Shown: positions 1 through 12,941, counted from the stretch's first letter. The stretch is 64,000 bases of DNA from Mycolicibacterium monacense (GCF_010731575.1 NZ_AP022617.1:5208001-5272000); one strand, 5' to 3'. Notes: generated from the letters alone by a model not told the origin. Made by a program: numbers and translations.

Positions 1-203
1 CCGTCGTCCTCGGTGAGTACACCATCGCGTCGCTGAGCGGTTTCCAGACGCTGCAGGTGCAGATCGTCGCACTCGGCAAGACCGACGGACCGACCTCGGT
101 CGCGGCGTCGCTGGCCGTGCTGCTGTTCGGATTCGGTCTGCTGCTGGTGCTTTCGCTCGTCACCCGCGGCCGCCGTCGCCCCGCCACGCTAGGAGCCGCA
201 TGA
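1..203 (+). CDS. ABC transporter permease, C-terminal part (cut by window start)
   Basis: The first complete codon is at position 3 and the frame stays open to the TGA at 201-203. The visible 66 residues hold one hydrophobic membrane segment (about codons 36-55 of the fragment) followed by a short, arginine-rich cytoplasmic tail. This is the usual ending of an inner-membrane permease subunit. The stop codon overlaps the ATG of the ATPase gene (ATGA at 200-203), so the two are translationally coupled parts of one importer. The substrate cannot be read from this fragment. The ATPase next door is of the CUT1/POPT-like importer type (sulfate, iron, polyamine or sugar). Confidence 0.75.
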   Translation, partial: VVLGEYTIASLSGFQTLQVQIVALGKTDGPTSVAASLAVLLFGFGLLLVLSLVTRGRRRPATLGAA

Positions 204-1240
204 CCGCCGGAGTCGCCGTCGAACTCAACGACCTGACCCGGGTCTACGGAACGGTTCATGCGCTCGACGGGCTGACCCTGCACATGCAGCCCGGCGAACT
301 CGTCGCACTGCTCGGCCCCTCCGGGTGCGGGAAGACCACCGCGCTGCGCATCCTCGCCGGCCTCGACGAGGCCACGTCGGGTTCGGTGTCGGTCGACGGT
401 CGCGACGTCAGCCGCGTGCCCGCCAACAAACGCGATATGGGCATGGTGTTCCAGGCCTACAGCCTCTTCCCGCACCTGACCGTGCTCGACAACGTCGCGT
501 TCGGCCTCAAGATGCGCGGAAAAGCCAAGGCGGACCGGCTGTCTCGCGCCGCCGACATGCTCGACCTGGTCGGTCTGTCGGCGCACAAGCACAAGTACGC
601 CAACGAACTGTCCGGCGGTCAGCAGCAGCGGGTGGCGCTGGCGCGCGCCCTGGCCGTCCAGCCGCGCGTCCTGCTGCTCGACGAACCGCTCTCCGCGCTG
701 GACGCGAAGGTCCGCGCACAGTTGCGCGACGAGATCCGGCGTGTCCAGCTCGAAGTGGGGACCACGACGCTGTTCGTCACCCACGACCAGGAGGAGGCGC
801 TGGCGGTCGCCGACCGGGTCGGCGTGATGAACCAGGGCCGCCTCGAACAGCTCGCCGCCCCCGCCGAGCTGTACGCGCACCCCGCGACGCCGTTCGTCGC
901 GCAGTTCGTCGGGCTCAACAACGAGGTGCCGGCCACGGTGAGCGCGGGCAGCGCGCGGCTGCTCGGCACCGAGGTGCCCGTGCTCGACGGATCCGCCACC
1001 GGCGGCGACGGGGTGGCGCTGGTGCGGCCCGAATCGGTCACCGTCACCACCGGCGGCGCCCCGAACGCGACGGTCACATCGGTGGCGTTCCTCGGGTCGA
1101 TCTCACGGGTGTACTGCACCCTGTCCGACGGCACCGTGCTGTCCGCGCAGTTGCCCAGCTCGCAGGCGACGAAATTCACCAGCGGCGACGCCGTCACCGT
1201 GGGCGTCGAACCCACCGCGGTGCTCGTCGTATCGCGTTGA
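200..1240 (+). CDS. ABC importer ATP-binding protein
   Basis: This 346-residue ATPase powers the importer whose permease ends just upstream. Walker A (GPSGCGKT) is near residue 39, the signature LSGGQQQR near 137, and Walker B LLLDEPL near 157, followed by the SALDAK D-loop and a switch histidine (FVTHDQEE). Residues after about 240 form a C-terminal beta-rich regulatory domain (TOBE/MOP type), typical of PotA-, FbpC-, CysA- or UgpC-like ATPases. The start ATG overlaps the permease stop. The stop codon lies inside the left arm of a 63-bp palindromic repeat. The substrate is unknown: family context allows polyamine, iron, phosphonate or sulfate. Confidence 0.9.
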   Translation: MTAGVAVELNDLTRVYGTVHALDGLTLHMQPGELVALLGPSGCGKTTALRILAGLDEATSGSVSVDGRDVSRVPANKRDMGMVFQAYSLFPHLTVLDNVAFGLKMRGKAKADRLSRAADMLDLVGLSAHKHKYANELSGGQQQRVALARALAVQPRVLLLDEPLSALDAKVRAQLRDEIRRVQLEVGTTTLFVTHDQEEALAVADRVGVMNQGRLEQLAAPAELYAHPATPFVAQFVGLNNEVPATVSAGSARLLGTEVPVLDGSATGGDGVALVRPESVTVTTGGAPNATVTSVAFLGSISRVYCTLSDGTVLSAQLPSSQATKFTSGDAVTVGVEPTAVLVVSR

Positions 1241-1297
1241 CTTTGCGCTGAGGGCGCGAAAGCTCGAGTGGGCGAGACCCTGGACGCAGAGTCAACG
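1235..1297. repeat. 63-bp dispersed palindromic repeat, copy A
   Basis: The two ends form an inverted repeat: CGTTGACTTTGCG at 1235-1247 and CGCAGAGTCAACG at 1285-1297 (12 of 13 pairs). The same 63-bp unit occurs at 35198-35260 with 51 of 63 bases identical, including the last 20 bases and an internal TCGAGTGG at the same offset. The left arm contains the stop codon of the ABC ATPase gene. The unit sits between two convergent genes, so it could act as a bidirectional terminator, but it is also shaped like a small non-autonomous mobile element or REP-type repeat. Confidence 0.8.
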
Positions 1298-1301
1298 GCA
1301 G

Positions 1302-1880
1302 TCAGACCGCTTTGATCGGTTCGATTCCCAGATCGCGGTAGGTCACCAGCGCGGCGAACGGCACGCCCCGTTCGGCGAACAGCGTCGCCGCGACGTCACC
1401 GCGGTCGACCATCGGGATCACCCCGGTCACCACCGCGCCGGCCGCGACCACTCGGTCGAACGCCAGCGCCGTCGACCCACCGGTGCTGATCACGTCGTCG
1501 ACGAGCAGCACCCGCATCCCGGGCTCGATACGCGTGCCCTCGATCCACTGTTCGCGGCCGCGCTGCTTCTGCTCCTTGCGCACCGAGAACCAGGCCGCAC
1601 CGGTGACCATCGCGACGCCGTGGGCGAGCGGGTCGGCGCCCATCGTCAGACCGCCGACGGCGTCGAACTCGATGCCGGTGCGTGCGGCGAGATCCGCGAC
1701 GGCGCGGCTCACGATCGTCAGCCGCTCACCGTTGTCGACGGCGTACTTCCCGTCGATGTAGTCGTGGCTGAGTTGTCCGCTGGCGAGGCGGAACGGCTCC
1801 TCACGGTGTTCGTATCCGCGCGTGCGGATCAACTCGAACGCCGCTTGCCAGGATTCCGGACGGTCGCTCTGCGCAGACAT
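1302..1880 (-). CDS. Orotate phosphoribosyltransferase-like protein
   Basis: The 192-residue product is a type I phosphoribosyltransferase. It carries the PRPP-binding signature VLLVDDVISTGGS (residues about 124-136), with the two acidic residues and the TGGS loop. The N-terminal part (LASGQLSHDYIDGK) resembles OPRT, which makes OMP from orotate and PRPP in pyrimidine synthesis. It is not beside other pyr genes, and mycobacteria often carry more than one OPRT-like gene, so it may be a paralog with another base as substrate. It is convergent with the ABC importer across the palindromic repeat. Confidence 0.75.
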   Translation of the reverse strand: MSAQSDRPESWQAAFELIRTRGYEHREEPFRLASGQLSHDYIDGKYAVDNGERLTIVSRAVADLAARTGIEFDAVGGLTMGADPLAHGVAMVTGAAWFSVRKEQKQRGREQWIEGTRIEPGMRVLLVDDVISTGGSTALAFDRVVAAGAVVTGVIPMVDRGDVAATLFAERGVPFAALVTYRDLGIEPIKAV

Positions 1881-1905
1881 ACCGCAGATCGTATTAGACG
1901 CCCCG

Positions 1906-2706
1906 TCAGCCCTGACGGGCCCGCCGCGTCAACTCCACGGCGGCAGACCGCAGTTCGGCGGGCGAATTCAGCGGCGCGGCATACCCCACCCGGGTGTAGG
2001 CGATCCCGCGTTCGGTCTCGAGCCGGAGGTCCAGGCCGTAGCGATCCGCCCCGGTGCACATCGCGGTGGTGGCGTCGGGATAGCCGCCGAGCACCCGCGC
2101 CATCGCCAGCAGCGATTCGGCGTGGTCGGCGTTGAGATGCGCCACCGCACCGGAGGCGTGCGGGGCGACCGGATCGGGTTCGGCGGCTGCGTAGTCCGCA
2201 CCGCTGCACGAATCCATCCGGCCGTAACCGCCGACCCACCGGACCCGGCGCACCCGTAGCACCCACACGGTGAAATCCCTGTAGTCGATGTAGTACTTCG
2301 CCGCCGACACCGCGGCCAGGTGGGCATCGCGCGCCGCGCCGGCCTCCTCACCGGCGGGGCGCTCGACCACCCCGGCCAGCGTCACGCGGCCGCTGGCGAG
2401 CGGATCGGATTCCGACGCCGGCGCGACGATCGCGAGGCTCGCCCGCGGATCAGCGGCCAGATTGCGGCCGTGTTCGGCGAGGTTCGACACGCACAGCACC
2501 GGGGCGCCGTGGAGCAGACCGTAGGTGACGAACGACGCCCACGGATCCCCGTCGGCGGTCAGCGTGGCCAGCGTGGCGGTGTTGGTCGAGGCCGCGATGG
2601 TGCGGGCCTCCTCGGCGGCCGACGGTCGCACAGCCTCCACGGCGGGACTAAGCGGCGGGGGCACCGACGGCGCGTCGCCGGGGTCGCCGTGATCACGGTT
2701 GGCCAC
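1906..2706 (-). CDS. HugZ-like protein (PPOX split barrel plus DUF2470)
   Basis: This protein of about 266 residues has an N-terminal pyridoxamine-5'-phosphate-oxidase-like split barrel (around TATLATLTADGDPWASFVTY). Its C-terminal part, around AVAHLNADHAESLLAMARVLGG, is the DUF2470 fold seen in haem-utilisation proteins of the HugZ/HutZ type. Members bind flavin or haem; the exact reaction here is not readable. The open frame extends back to 2805, but that would overlap the treS start at 2797 on the other strand and adds low-complexity residues. The GTG at 2706 is therefore preferred, though it has no clear Shine-Dalgarno sequence. Confidence 0.7.
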   Translation of the reverse strand: MANRDHGDPGDAPSVPPPLSPAVEAVRPSAAEEARTIAASTNTATLATLTADGDPWASFVTYGLLHGAPVLCVSNLAEHGRNLAADPRASLAIVAPASESDPLASGRVTLAGVVERPAGEEAGAARDAHLAAVSAAKYYIDYRDFTVWVLRVRRVRWVGGYGRMDSCSGADYAAAEPDPVAPHASGAVAHLNADHAESLLAMARVLGGYPDATTAMCTGADRYGLDLRLETERGIAYTRVGYAAPLNSPAELRSAAVELTRRARQG

Positions 2707-2796
2707 TTCGGCACCATACCGCTGCGCTGCGGTCGCGCGGCGGCCCGCACTGGGCCACGATTCAGGTATCCCCACGATGGGTAGGACTGAAGACCG

Positions 2797-4587
2797 ATGG
2801 ACCACAGCAGCGGCTCACCCGCCCACCCCGATCACGATCCGGCCGAGGGCAGCCACATCGAGGACGGGGTGGTCGAACATCCGACCGCAGGGGACTTCGG
2901 CCACGCGCGGATGGTCCCCGAGGACCGGACGTGGTTCAAGCGGGCCGTGTTCTACGAGGTGCTCGTGCGTGCGTTCCACGATTCGGACGCCGACGGTTCC
3001 GGTGACCTGCGCGGGCTGACCGAACGCCTGGACTACCTGCAGTGGCTCGGCGTCGACTGTCTGTGGCTGCCGCCGTTCTACGATTCACCGCTGCGCGACG
3101 GTGGATACGACATCCGCGACTTCTACAAGGTGCTGCCCGAATTCGGCACCGTCGAGGACTTCGTCACGCTGCTCGACGCCGCCCACCGCCGCGGCATCCG
3201 GGTCATCACCGACCTGGTGATGAACCACACCTCGGACTCCCACCCGTGGTTCCAGGAGTCGCGCCGCGACCCGGACGGACCCTACGGCGACTTCTACGTC
3301 TGGAGCGACACCAGCGACAGGTACGCCGACGCGCGGATCATCTTCGTCGACACCGAGGAGTCCAACTGGACCTTCGACCCGGTGCGGCGGCAGTTCTATT
3401 GGCACCGCTTCTTCTCCCACCAGCCGGATCTGAACTACGACAACCCGGCCGTGCAGGAGGCGATGCTCGACGTGCTGCGCTTCTGGCTCGACCTCGGCAT
3501 CGACGGGTTCCGGCTCGACGCCGTGCCGTACCTGTTCGAACGCGAGGGCACCAACTGCGAGAACCTGCCGGAGACCCATGCGTTCCTGCGGCACTGCCGC
3601 AAGGTGATCGACGACGAATATCCGGGCCGGGTGCTGCTGGCCGAGGCCAACCAGTGGCCGGCCGACGTGGTCGCGTACTTCGGTGACCCGGACACCGGCG
3701 GCGACGAGTGCCATATGGCGTTCCATTTCCCGCTGATGCCAAGGATTTTCATGGCCGTCCGGCGCGAGTCGCGGTTCCCGATCTCCGAGATCCTCGCGCA
3801 GACACCGGAGATCCCGGATATGGCGCAGTGGGGGATCTTCCTGCGCAACCACGACGAGTTGACCCTCGAGATGGTCACCGACGAAGAACGTGACTACATG
3901 TACTCCGAATACGCCAAAGACCCACGGATGAAAGCGAATGTCGGCATCCGGCGGCGTCTGGCACCACTACTGGAGAACGACCGCAATCAGATCGAATTGT
4001 TCACCGCGCTGCTTCTCTCACTCCCCGGGTCACCGGTGCTGTATTACGGCGACGAGATCGGCATGGGCGACATCATCTGGCTCGGTGACCGCGACGGTGT
4101 CCGCACCCCGATGCAGTGGACGCCGGACCGCAACGCGGGCTTCTCGAAGGCCACGCCCGGCCGCCTGTACCTGCCGCCCAACCAGGACGCCATCTACGGT
4201 TACCAAGCGGTGAATGTCGAAGCGCAGCGGGACAGTTCGAATTCGCTGCTGAACTGGACGAAGACCATGCTCGGGGTGCGCAGACGCCACGACGCGTTCG
4301 CGATCGGCATGTTCCGCGAACTCGGCGGGTCGAACCCGTCGGTGCTGGCGTTCGTGCGTGAGACCGCCACCGACACGGTGCTCTGCGTCAACAACCTGTC
4401 CCGCTTCCCGCAGCCCATCGAACTGAATCTGCAGCAGTGGAACGGTTTCACGCCGGTCGAGATGACCGGCTACGTCGACTTCCCGAGTATCGGGGCGCTG
4501 CCCTACTTGCTGACCCTGCCCGGCCACGGGTTCTACTGGTTCCAGCTACGCGCCCCCGACCCCGAACCCGAAGGAGTGCAGCCATGA
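2797..4587 (+). CDS. treS: Trehalose synthase (maltose alpha-D-glucosyltransferase)
   Basis: TreS interconverts trehalose and maltose in the cytoplasm. The 596-residue length fits the family (M. tuberculosis about 600). GH13 landmarks are clear: the nucleophile Asp in [10 protein letters not shown] (about residue 241), the acid/base Glu in LLAEANQW (about 283), and the transition-state Asp in FLRNHDEL (about 353). The [11 protein letters not shown] motif marks strand 3. Its stop overlaps the maltokinase start (ATGA at 4584-4587), the standard treS-mak pairing of the GlgE alpha-glucan route. It is divergent from the HugZ-like gene. Confidence 0.97.
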   Translation: MDHSSGSPAHPDHDPAEGSHIEDGVVEHPTAGDFGHARMVPEDRTWFKRAVFYEVLVRAFHDSDADGSGDLRGLTERLDYLQWLGVDCLWLPPFYDSPLRDGGYDIRDFYKVLPEFGTVEDFVTLLDAAHRRGIRVITDLVMNHTSDSHPWFQESRRDPDGPYGDFYVWSDTSDRYADARIIFVDTEESNWTFDPVRRQFYWHRFFSHQPDLNYDNPAVQEAMLDVLRFWLDLGIDGFRLDAVPYLFEREGTNCENLPETHAFLRHCRKVIDDEYPGRVLLAEANQWPADVVAYFGDPDTGGDECHMAFHFPLMPRIFMAVRRESRFPISEILAQTPEIPDMAQWGIFLRNHDELTLEMVTDEERDYMYSEYAKDPRMKANVGIRRRLAPLLENDRNQIELFTALLLSLPGSPVLYYGDEIGMGDIIWLGDRDGVRTPMQWTPDRNAGFSKATPGRLYLPPNQDAIYGYQAVNVEAQRDSSNSLLNWTKTMLGVRRRHDAFAIGMFRELGGSNPSVLAFVRETATDTVLCVNNLSRFPQPIELNLQQWNGFTPVEMTGYVDFPSIGALPYLLTLPGHGFYWFQLRAPDPEPEGVQP

Positions 4588-5918
4588 ACCTCCCCTTCGA
4601 CGACTGGCTACCGCAGCAGCGGTGGTACGGCGGACGCAGTCGTGAATTCTCCTCCGCCACAGCGGATGTGGTGGTAACCCTGCGTGACGACCTCGACCTG
4701 GTGCTGCTCACGGTGAACTACGCCGAAGGCAGGCCGGAGCATTACCAGATCCTGGTGCGCTGGGATGCGGCCCCGATCGACGAGTACAGCGCGGTCGCGC
4801 GGATCGGCAGCGACACCGAACACGGCGAACGCACCGGCTACGACGCGCTCTACGATCCCGCGGCGGCCCATTTCCTGATGACGCTGATCGACTCCTCGGC
4901 GCAGGTCGGCGACATCCGATTCGCGAAGGAACCGGAGGTGACGCTGCCGCTGCAGGCCGCGCCGCGGGTGTCGAGCGCCGAGCAGAGCAACACCAGCGTC
5001 ATCTTCGACCAGGACGCGATCCTCAAGGTGTTCCGGCGCATCACCCCCGGTATCAATCCCGACATCGAGCTGAACCGGGTCCTCGCCCGCGCCGGCAACC
5101 CGCACGTCGCTCGGCTGCTCGGGTCGTTCGAGACGACGCTCGACCGGGAGCCCTACGCGCTGGGCATGGTCACCGAATTCGCCGCGAACTCCGCGGAGGG
5201 CTGGGATATGGCACTCACCAGCACCCGCGACCTGTTCGCCGAGGGCGACCTGTACGCCGACGAGGTGGGCGGCGATTTCGCCGGGGAGTCGCACCGGCTC
5301 GGCGAGGCGGTCGCGTCGGTGCACTCGACGCTCGCCGCCGAACTCGGCACCTCGCAGGTGCCGTTCCCGCTCGACACCGTGCTGGAGCGGCTGCAGTCGG
5401 TGGCCGATGCGGTACCCGAACTGCAGCCGCACGCCCAGTCGATCGAGGAGCGCTACCGCAAACTCGCCGACCAGGAGATCACCGTCCACCGGGTGCACGG
5501 CGACCTGCACCTCGGGCAGGTGCTGCGCACCACAGAGGGCTGGCTGTTGATCGACTTCGAGGGCGAACCGGGCCAACCGCTCGACGAGCGCCGCCGACCC
5601 GACTCCCCGATGCGCGACGTCGCGGGCATGCTGCGGTCCTACGAATACGCGGCCTACCAGCGGCTCATCGAACGCGGCGGCGACGCCCAGCACGACAAAC
5701 AGCTCGCCGCCCGGGCCCGGGAGTGGGTGAACCGCAACGTCAGCTCGTTCTGCGACGGGTACGCCGCCGCGTCGGGCACCGATCCGCGTGACCATGCCGA
5801 ACTACTGGCCGCCTACGAACTCGACAAGGCGGTCTACGAGGTCGGCTACGAGGCGCGGTACCGGCCGAGCTGGCTGCCGATCCCGATGAAGTCGATCCTG
5901 CGGATCCTCGGCGTGTGA
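4584..5918 (+). CDS. mak: Maltokinase
   Basis: The 444-residue enzyme phosphorylates maltose with ATP to maltose-1-phosphate, the building block used by GlgE. It has the eukaryotic-type aminoglycoside/choline kinase fold, with the catalytic loop HGDLHLGQ (Asp at about residue 307) and the metal-binding DFEGEP about 20 residues later. The ATG at 4584 is chosen because AAGGAG lies 7 bases upstream and the start overlaps the treS stop. Its 3' end abuts a convergent acyl-CoA dehydrogenase gene with no spacer. A separate Mak is the usual mycobacterial arrangement; a TreS-Mak fusion is not seen here. Confidence 0.95.
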   Translation: MNLPFDDWLPQQRWYGGRSREFSSATADVVVTLRDDLDLVLLTVNYAEGRPEHYQILVRWDAAPIDEYSAVARIGSDTEHGERTGYDALYDPAAAHFLMTLIDSSAQVGDIRFAKEPEVTLPLQAAPRVSSAEQSNTSVIFDQDAILKVFRRITPGINPDIELNRVLARAGNPHVARLLGSFETTLDREPYALGMVTEFAANSAEGWDMALTSTRDLFAEGDLYADEVGGDFAGESHRLGEAVASVHSTLAAELGTSQVPFPLDTVLERLQSVADAVPELQPHAQSIEERYRKLADQEITVHRVHGDLHLGQVLRTTEGWLLIDFEGEPGQPLDERRRPDSPMRDVAGMLRSYEYAAYQRLIERGGDAQHDKQLAARAREWVNRNVSSFCDGYAAASGTDPRDHAELLAAYELDKAVYEVGYEARYRPSWLPIPMKSILRILGV

Positions 5919-7025
5919 CTAGACGGTGACGACCTCGTAGTCGCCCAGCCCGCCCATCAGCACGTGCAGCTGATCCTGCGCCGACCCCAGCGTGTTCTCG
6001 ATCGCGGTGAGCCGCGCGGCGTAGTGGCCGACCGGATACTCCGCGGTGACGCCGATACCGCCGTGCAGCTGGATGGCCTCCTGGGCGATGTGCCGGCCGG
6101 AGCGGCCGATCTGCAGCTTGGCGCGTGCGGCGATCGCCGGGTCGAAGTTGCCGTCGGCGATCGACATCGCCGCGTAGAAGGTCATGCTGCGGGCCAGCTC
6201 CAGTGACACGTACATGTCCGCCGCGCGCTGCGTCAGCGTCTGGAACTTGCTCAGCGTGACCCCGAACTGCTTGCGGTTCTTGAGGTAATCGGTGGTCAGC
6301 CGCAGCGCCTCCTCCATCGCGCCGAGCGCCTCGGCGCACAGCGCCGACTGCAGGCGGACCACCGCGCGCGAGATGGCTTCGCCGGCGTCCCCGCCGGCGC
6401 CCAGCGGTGTGGCGGCCACCCCGTCGAGGTCGATCTCGGCACCGCGGTGACCGTCGAAGGTGCGGTAGGGCTTGCGCGACACCGCAGCGGCGTCCGCCAG
6501 GAACAGACCCGCGCCGCCGTCGGGCAGTGCGGCGCTGACGATCAGCGTGTCGGCGCTGTCACCGGCGATCACCGGGTTCTTGCGGCCGGTGAGCGTCCAC
6601 GAATCCCCTTGCTGGGCAGCGGTTGTCGAGAGCTTCGCACCGGCACCGCGCATACCGGGTTCGGTGTGGGCGAACGCGAGCAGACGCTGTCCGGCGGCCA
6701 CCTCGTCGAGCACCTGCTTCTGCTCGTCGCTGCCGACCTCGGCGATCAGGGCGCCGGGGCCGAGCGCGGCGGAAAGCACCGGCTCGGGCGCCAGCCGTCG
6801 ACCGATCTCGGTGGCCACCACCATGATCTCGAGCTGTCCGCCGGCGTCCTCCTCGAAACCGAGGCCCAGGATGCCGATCTCGGCCAGCTGATTCCACACC
6901 TCGCGGCTCCAGCCGAGCTCGGAGTCGACGACCTTGAGCCGGGTCTCGATGTCATAGGTGCGGGAGAGCACCTCGCGGCTGGTGTCGCGGAGCAGTTCCT
7001 GCTCGTCGGTGAAGTCGAAATCCAT
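5919..7025 (-). CDS. Acyl-CoA dehydrogenase (second of pair)
   Basis: This 368-residue flavoprotein of the FadE family begins MDFDFTDEQELLRDTSREVL, a normal acyl-CoA dehydrogenase N-terminus. It ends with the conserved helix QLHGGIGVTAEYPVGHYAARL. It lies 7 bp downstream of another fadE gene (7033-8193). Such adjacent pairs in mycobacteria commonly form alpha2beta2 heterotetramers, active on cholesterol side chains or other bulky acyl-CoAs. That pairing is inference here. The catalytic base is not obvious in the expected place, which also fits a partner-subunit role. The chain-length specificity is unknown. Confidence 0.88.
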   Translation of the reverse strand: MDFDFTDEQELLRDTSREVLSRTYDIETRLKVVDSELGWSREVWNQLAEIGILGLGFEEDAGGQLEIMVVATEIGRRLAPEPVLSAALGPGALIAEVGSDEQKQVLDEVAAGQRLLAFAHTEPGMRGAGAKLSTTAAQQGDSWTLTGRKNPVIAGDSADTLIVSAALPDGGAGLFLADAAAVSRKPYRTFDGHRGAEIDLDGVAATPLGAGGDAGEAISRAVVRLQSALCAEALGAMEEALRLTTDYLKNRKQFGVTLSKFQTLTQRAADMYVSLELARSMTFYAAMSIADGNFDPAIAARAKLQIGRSGRHIAQEAIQLHGGIGVTAEYPVGHYAARLTAIENTLGSAQDQLHVLMGGLGDYEVVTV

Positions 7026-7032
7026 GACTACC

Positions 7033-8193
<1,161 letters not shown>

Positions 8194-8232
8194 GTGTGAC
8201 TCCCTGATCGGTGACTGAGGGCCTGAATTCAC

Positions 8233-8250
8233 ACTAACTCACCGGTTGGT
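8233..8250 (-). promoter_or_regulatory. Candidate TetR operator overlapping a -10 box before the fadE pair
   Basis: In the 90-bp gap between the TetR gene and the fadE pair, the imperfect inverted repeat ACTAAC-N6-GTTGGT (5 of 6 pairs) lies at 8233-8250. It overlaps TAGTGT, read on the minus strand at 8231-8236, which fits the mycobacterial -10 pattern TANNNT. A second weak palindrome, CTAC-N6-GTAG, lies at 8259-8272. Binding by the neighbouring TetR is inferred from position only. Confidence 0.35.
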
Positions 8251-8283
8251 CGGGTCGGCTACCGGTCAGTAGAAAGGGGGATG

Positions 8284-8838
8284 TCAGCGGCGGAGCATGA
8301 ACGCCAGGAAGTGCTCGCGCACCTCCGGCGGCGCGGTCTGACCGGGGTCGGCGGCGTGCAACAGGCCGACTCCGGCGGAGAACATGATCGTCGAGCGCAG
8401 CGCCGCCTCGTCGTCGGGAAATCCCTCGTCGAGGAACGCCTGCTGCAGCGCGGCCAGCACCCGGCGGTCACTCTGGCGGACCTTGTCGGCCACCTCGTCG
8501 TCGGCGATCGCCCACGTCCGCATCACGCGTTCGACCGCCCAGTGCGACGGGTTGACGAGGGCCTCCATCATCACCCGCATCCGCTGGCGTGGCGGCACAT
8601 CCTGCATCGTGGCGAATCGGCGGCGCTCCCGGTCGCGGACATCGCCCCAGGCCTCGACCAGTGCCGCGCGGTAGGCCTGGATGTCGCTGAAATGCCAGTA
8701 GAAGCTGCCCTTGGTGACGTGCAACCGGTCGCAGAGCCTGCCGATGCGCAGCGCGTTGGTCCCGCCCTCGGCGAGTAGCGCGAACCCGGCGTCGATCCAG
8801 TCGTCCAGCGAGGTCGGGCGGTCCCGCGCGGTCGCCAT
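8284..8838 (-). CDS. TetR-family regulator
   Basis: This repressor of about 184 residues has an N-terminal helix-turn-helix around LCDRLHVTKGSFYWHFSD, followed by an all-helical ligand domain. Translation from ATG 8838 (MATARDRPTSLDDW) gives the normal TetR length. The frame is open further upstream, to 8919, but that adds an unusual extension, and no start has a convincing Shine-Dalgarno. It is transcribed in the same direction as the two downstream acyl-CoA dehydrogenase genes, so it probably represses its own operon. The ligand is unknown; an acyl-CoA is plausible. Confidence 0.85.
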   Translation of the reverse strand: MATARDRPTSLDDWIDAGFALLAEGGTNALRIGRLCDRLHVTKGSFYWHFSDIQAYRAALVEAWGDVRDRERRRFATMQDVPPRQRMRVMMEALVNPSHWAVERVMRTWAIADDEVADKVRQSDRRVLAALQQAFLDEGFPDDEAALRSTIMFSAGVGLLHAADPGQTAPPEVREHFLAFMLRR

Positions 8839-8906
8839 GACCGGGAGCATACGGCGGTTTGTGCTGGTCCGGCGGGTGCGGCCGGGTGTCGCGGCCGTCG
8901 CATCAG

Positions 8907-8932
8907 GTTTAGTGCCCATGGCCGTGGGGCAA
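8907..8932 (+). promoter_or_regulatory. Candidate SigF-type promoter for the DUF5709 gene
   Basis: GTTT at 8907-8910 is followed after 16 bases by GGGCAA at 8927-8932, close to the mycobacterial SigF pattern GTTT-N15-17-GGGTAT. The -10 element ends 10 bp before the ATG at 8943. Two further sites of this kind precede dps and katE in this window. The motif is short, so confidence is modest. Confidence 0.4.
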
Positions 8933-8942
8933 CCGCCCCGTC

Positions 8943-9338
8943 ATGAGCGACAACATCGACTTCGAGTCCGCCAACGACACCGAAGGCCCCGGCGACACCC
9001 TGAGCCCGATGGAGGCACTCGACTCCGACGACATCCGCAACGACGACGGCGACAACGTCGTCGACCCGCCCGAGGACTGGAGCGAGGCGAACCGGTCCGA
9101 TCAGTTGCCGCGCGGCGAGGTGGGCGGCGGGGAGTCGCTCGACGAAAAGCTCGCCGCCGAGGTGCCCGACGACACGGCCGGGGCCGCACCCGCCGACGAC
9201 TCCGCGCCGGCGGGTGAGGTCGAGCCCATGCCAGAAGACCGGATCGACAACCTCGAAGCGGACCATCACGGCACGGATGCCGGTCAGGTCAGCGGCACCC
9301 CAGAGGACGGTGACTCGTTCTTCACCGTCGTTGAATGA
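8943..9338 (+). CDS. Acidic DUF5709-like protein
   Basis: The 131-residue product is extremely rich in Asp and Glu, has no cysteines and no membrane segment, and is probably largely disordered. The stretch PPEDWSEANR followed by GGESLDEKLAAEVPD matches my memory of the actinobacterial DUF5709 family. No function is established for it. It is divergent from the TetR gene and convergent with glgX. A SigF-like promoter just upstream would place it among stationary-phase or stress proteins, which is inference. Confidence 0.7.
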   Translation: MSDNIDFESANDTEGPGDTLSPMEALDSDDIRNDDGDNVVDPPEDWSEANRSDQLPRGEVGGGESLDEKLAAEVPDDTAGAAPADDSAPAGEVEPMPEDRIDNLEADHHGTDAGQVSGTPEDGDSFFTVVE

Positions 9339-9361
9339 GCACGGTCGTCGAGTGACCCCCT

Positions 9362-11506
<2,145 letters not shown>

Positions 11507-11659
11507 AGTGCACGCTCCTGAGCTTCGGGGTACGGACGAGGGCGACGATACGGGCGGACCGGGGTGCGGGCAGCACGGCCGGCGCCCGTAGCGGCGTCAC
11601 GGAGATATACCCACTTCACCGTTTCTCAACGGCGTGCCCGGTCACACCGCCGGGCCGCC

Positions 11660-12214
11660 TCAGACGACGGCGACGCCGGCGTCGCGCAGCGCTCGGACCG
11701 CGTCGGCGGTCGAGTCCTGGGCGACACCCGCGGTGAGGTCGAGCAGCACCCGGGTGGTGAAACCGGCCGCCGCCGCATCCGCCGCGGTGGCCCGGACGCA
11801 GTAGTCGGTGGCGATCCCGACCACGTCGACCTCGTCGACGCCGCGCTCGCGCAGCCAGTCACCCAGCGGCGTGCCCGACGCGTCGCTGCCCTCGAAGCCG
11901 CTGTAGGCCGCCGAGTACTCACCCTTGGTGAACACCGCCTCGACCGGGGACGGATCCAGGTCGGGGTGGAACTCCGCGCCGTCGGTGCCGACGACACAGT
12001 GACGGGGCCACGACACCCGATAGTCGGGCGTATCGGAGAAGTGCTCGCCCGGGTCGATGTGGAAGTCCTTGGTCGCCACGATGTGGTCGTAGCGAGCGGT
12101 GCCGTCCGCGAGGAGGTCGCTGATCCGCCGGGCGACGGCGGCCCCGCCGGTCACGGCCAGCGAGCCGCCTTCGCAGAAGTCGTTCTGGACGTCGACGACG
12201 ATGAGCGCGCGCAT
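11660..12214 (-). CDS. pncA: Nicotinamidase / pyrazinamidase
   Basis: The 184-residue hydrolase converts nicotinamide to nicotinic acid in NAD salvage; in M. tuberculosis the homolog activates pyrazinamide. The catalytic triad is visible: Asp8 (MRALIVVD), the Lys in VFTKGEYSAAYSGFEG (about 96) and the nucleophile Cys in ATDYCVRAT (about 138). The metal site is in KDFHIDPGEHF (Asp49, His51, His57 by M. tuberculosis numbering). Length and residue spacing match the M. tuberculosis protein. It stands alone, upstream of glgX on the same strand. Confidence 0.95.
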   Translation of the reverse strand: MRALIVVDVQNDFCEGGSLAVTGGAAVARRISDLLADGTARYDHIVATKDFHIDPGEHFSDTPDYRVSWPRHCVVGTDGAEFHPDLDPSPVEAVFTKGEYSAAYSGFEGSDASGTPLGDWLRERGVDEVDVVGIATDYCVRATAADAAAAGFTTRVLLDLTAGVAQDSTADAVRALRDAGVAVV

Positions 12215-12241
12215 GACGTCACGGTAGCGCCGCGCGGCGCG

Positions 12242-12913
12242 TCACACACCTGCCGCGCGGACCCGATGGTGGACCGTGAGCAGCAGGTGGTCGAAGACCG
12301 AGCGCGGCGGCAGCGTGTCCTCGTAGTACAGGGCGGTGAAGTCGGCGAGCAACCGTTCGGCGAAGGTGCGCAGCTTCACGCCAGCCTCGGCGGCCCGCCA
12401 TTTGAGCAGTTCGAAGGCCGCCACCGCGTCGACGCGGTAGACCAGCATGAGCATCCCCTTGGCGCGTTCGATCGACGCCCGGTGCTCGACCATCGCCGCC
12501 GCGGTGGCGGCCGCCATCTCGCGGGTGGACGCGTCGAGGCGGCTGGGGGTGACGTCGACGTAGAAGCCCTGGGTGCCGACGATGTCCCCGGTGTCGTCGA
12601 ACATCCGGTCGGCGATCACGACGACGTCGTGGATGCGCTTCTGGGTGTCGATGATCCGGTGGCGCGTGCTGAAGGTGCGGCGGGTGCGCCGGATGTCGTC
12701 GAGCGTCGCCGCCACCGAGACGTAGTCGTCGGGGTGTTTGTGGGCGAGCACCAGTTCGGTGGTGGGAGTGACGGTTCCTGGCTGGTACCCGTGCATGAGG
12801 TGCACCTGGTCGGACCACTCCCAGCGGCCGTCCGCGAAGTGATAGCGGAACCATCCGACATTTTGGGGCGACCCACCGGCGAGTGCCCGCTCCAGTGTTT
12901 CTTCGGGGGGCAC
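12242..12913 (-). CDS. PAS-ANTAR transcription antitermination protein
   Basis: The 223-residue protein has an N-terminal PAS-like sensor (residues about 15-125, with VGWFRYHFADGRWEWSDQVHLMHGY). A C-terminal ANTAR domain follows (about 130-195, with the helix ERAKGMLMLVYRVDAVAAFELLK). ANTAR domains bind paired hairpins in nascent RNA and prevent termination. PAS-ANTAR proteins are common in mycobacteria, but their signals and targets are mostly unknown. It is 28 bp upstream of pncA on the same strand and could be co-transcribed. No dual-hairpin ANTAR target was identified by eye. Confidence 0.85.
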   Translation of the reverse strand: MPPEETLERALAGGSPQNVGWFRYHFADGRWEWSDQVHLMHGYQPGTVTPTTELVLAHKHPDDYVSVAATLDDIRRTRRTFSTRHRIIDTQKRIHDVVVIADRMFDDTGDIVGTQGFYVDVTPSRLDASTREMAAATAAAMVEHRASIERAKGMLMLVYRVDAVAAFELLKWRAAEAGVKLRTFAERLLADFTALYYEDTLPPRSVFDHLLLTVHHRVRAAGV

Positions 12914-12941
12914 CCTGCCACACTAACCCGGCGGTGTGACC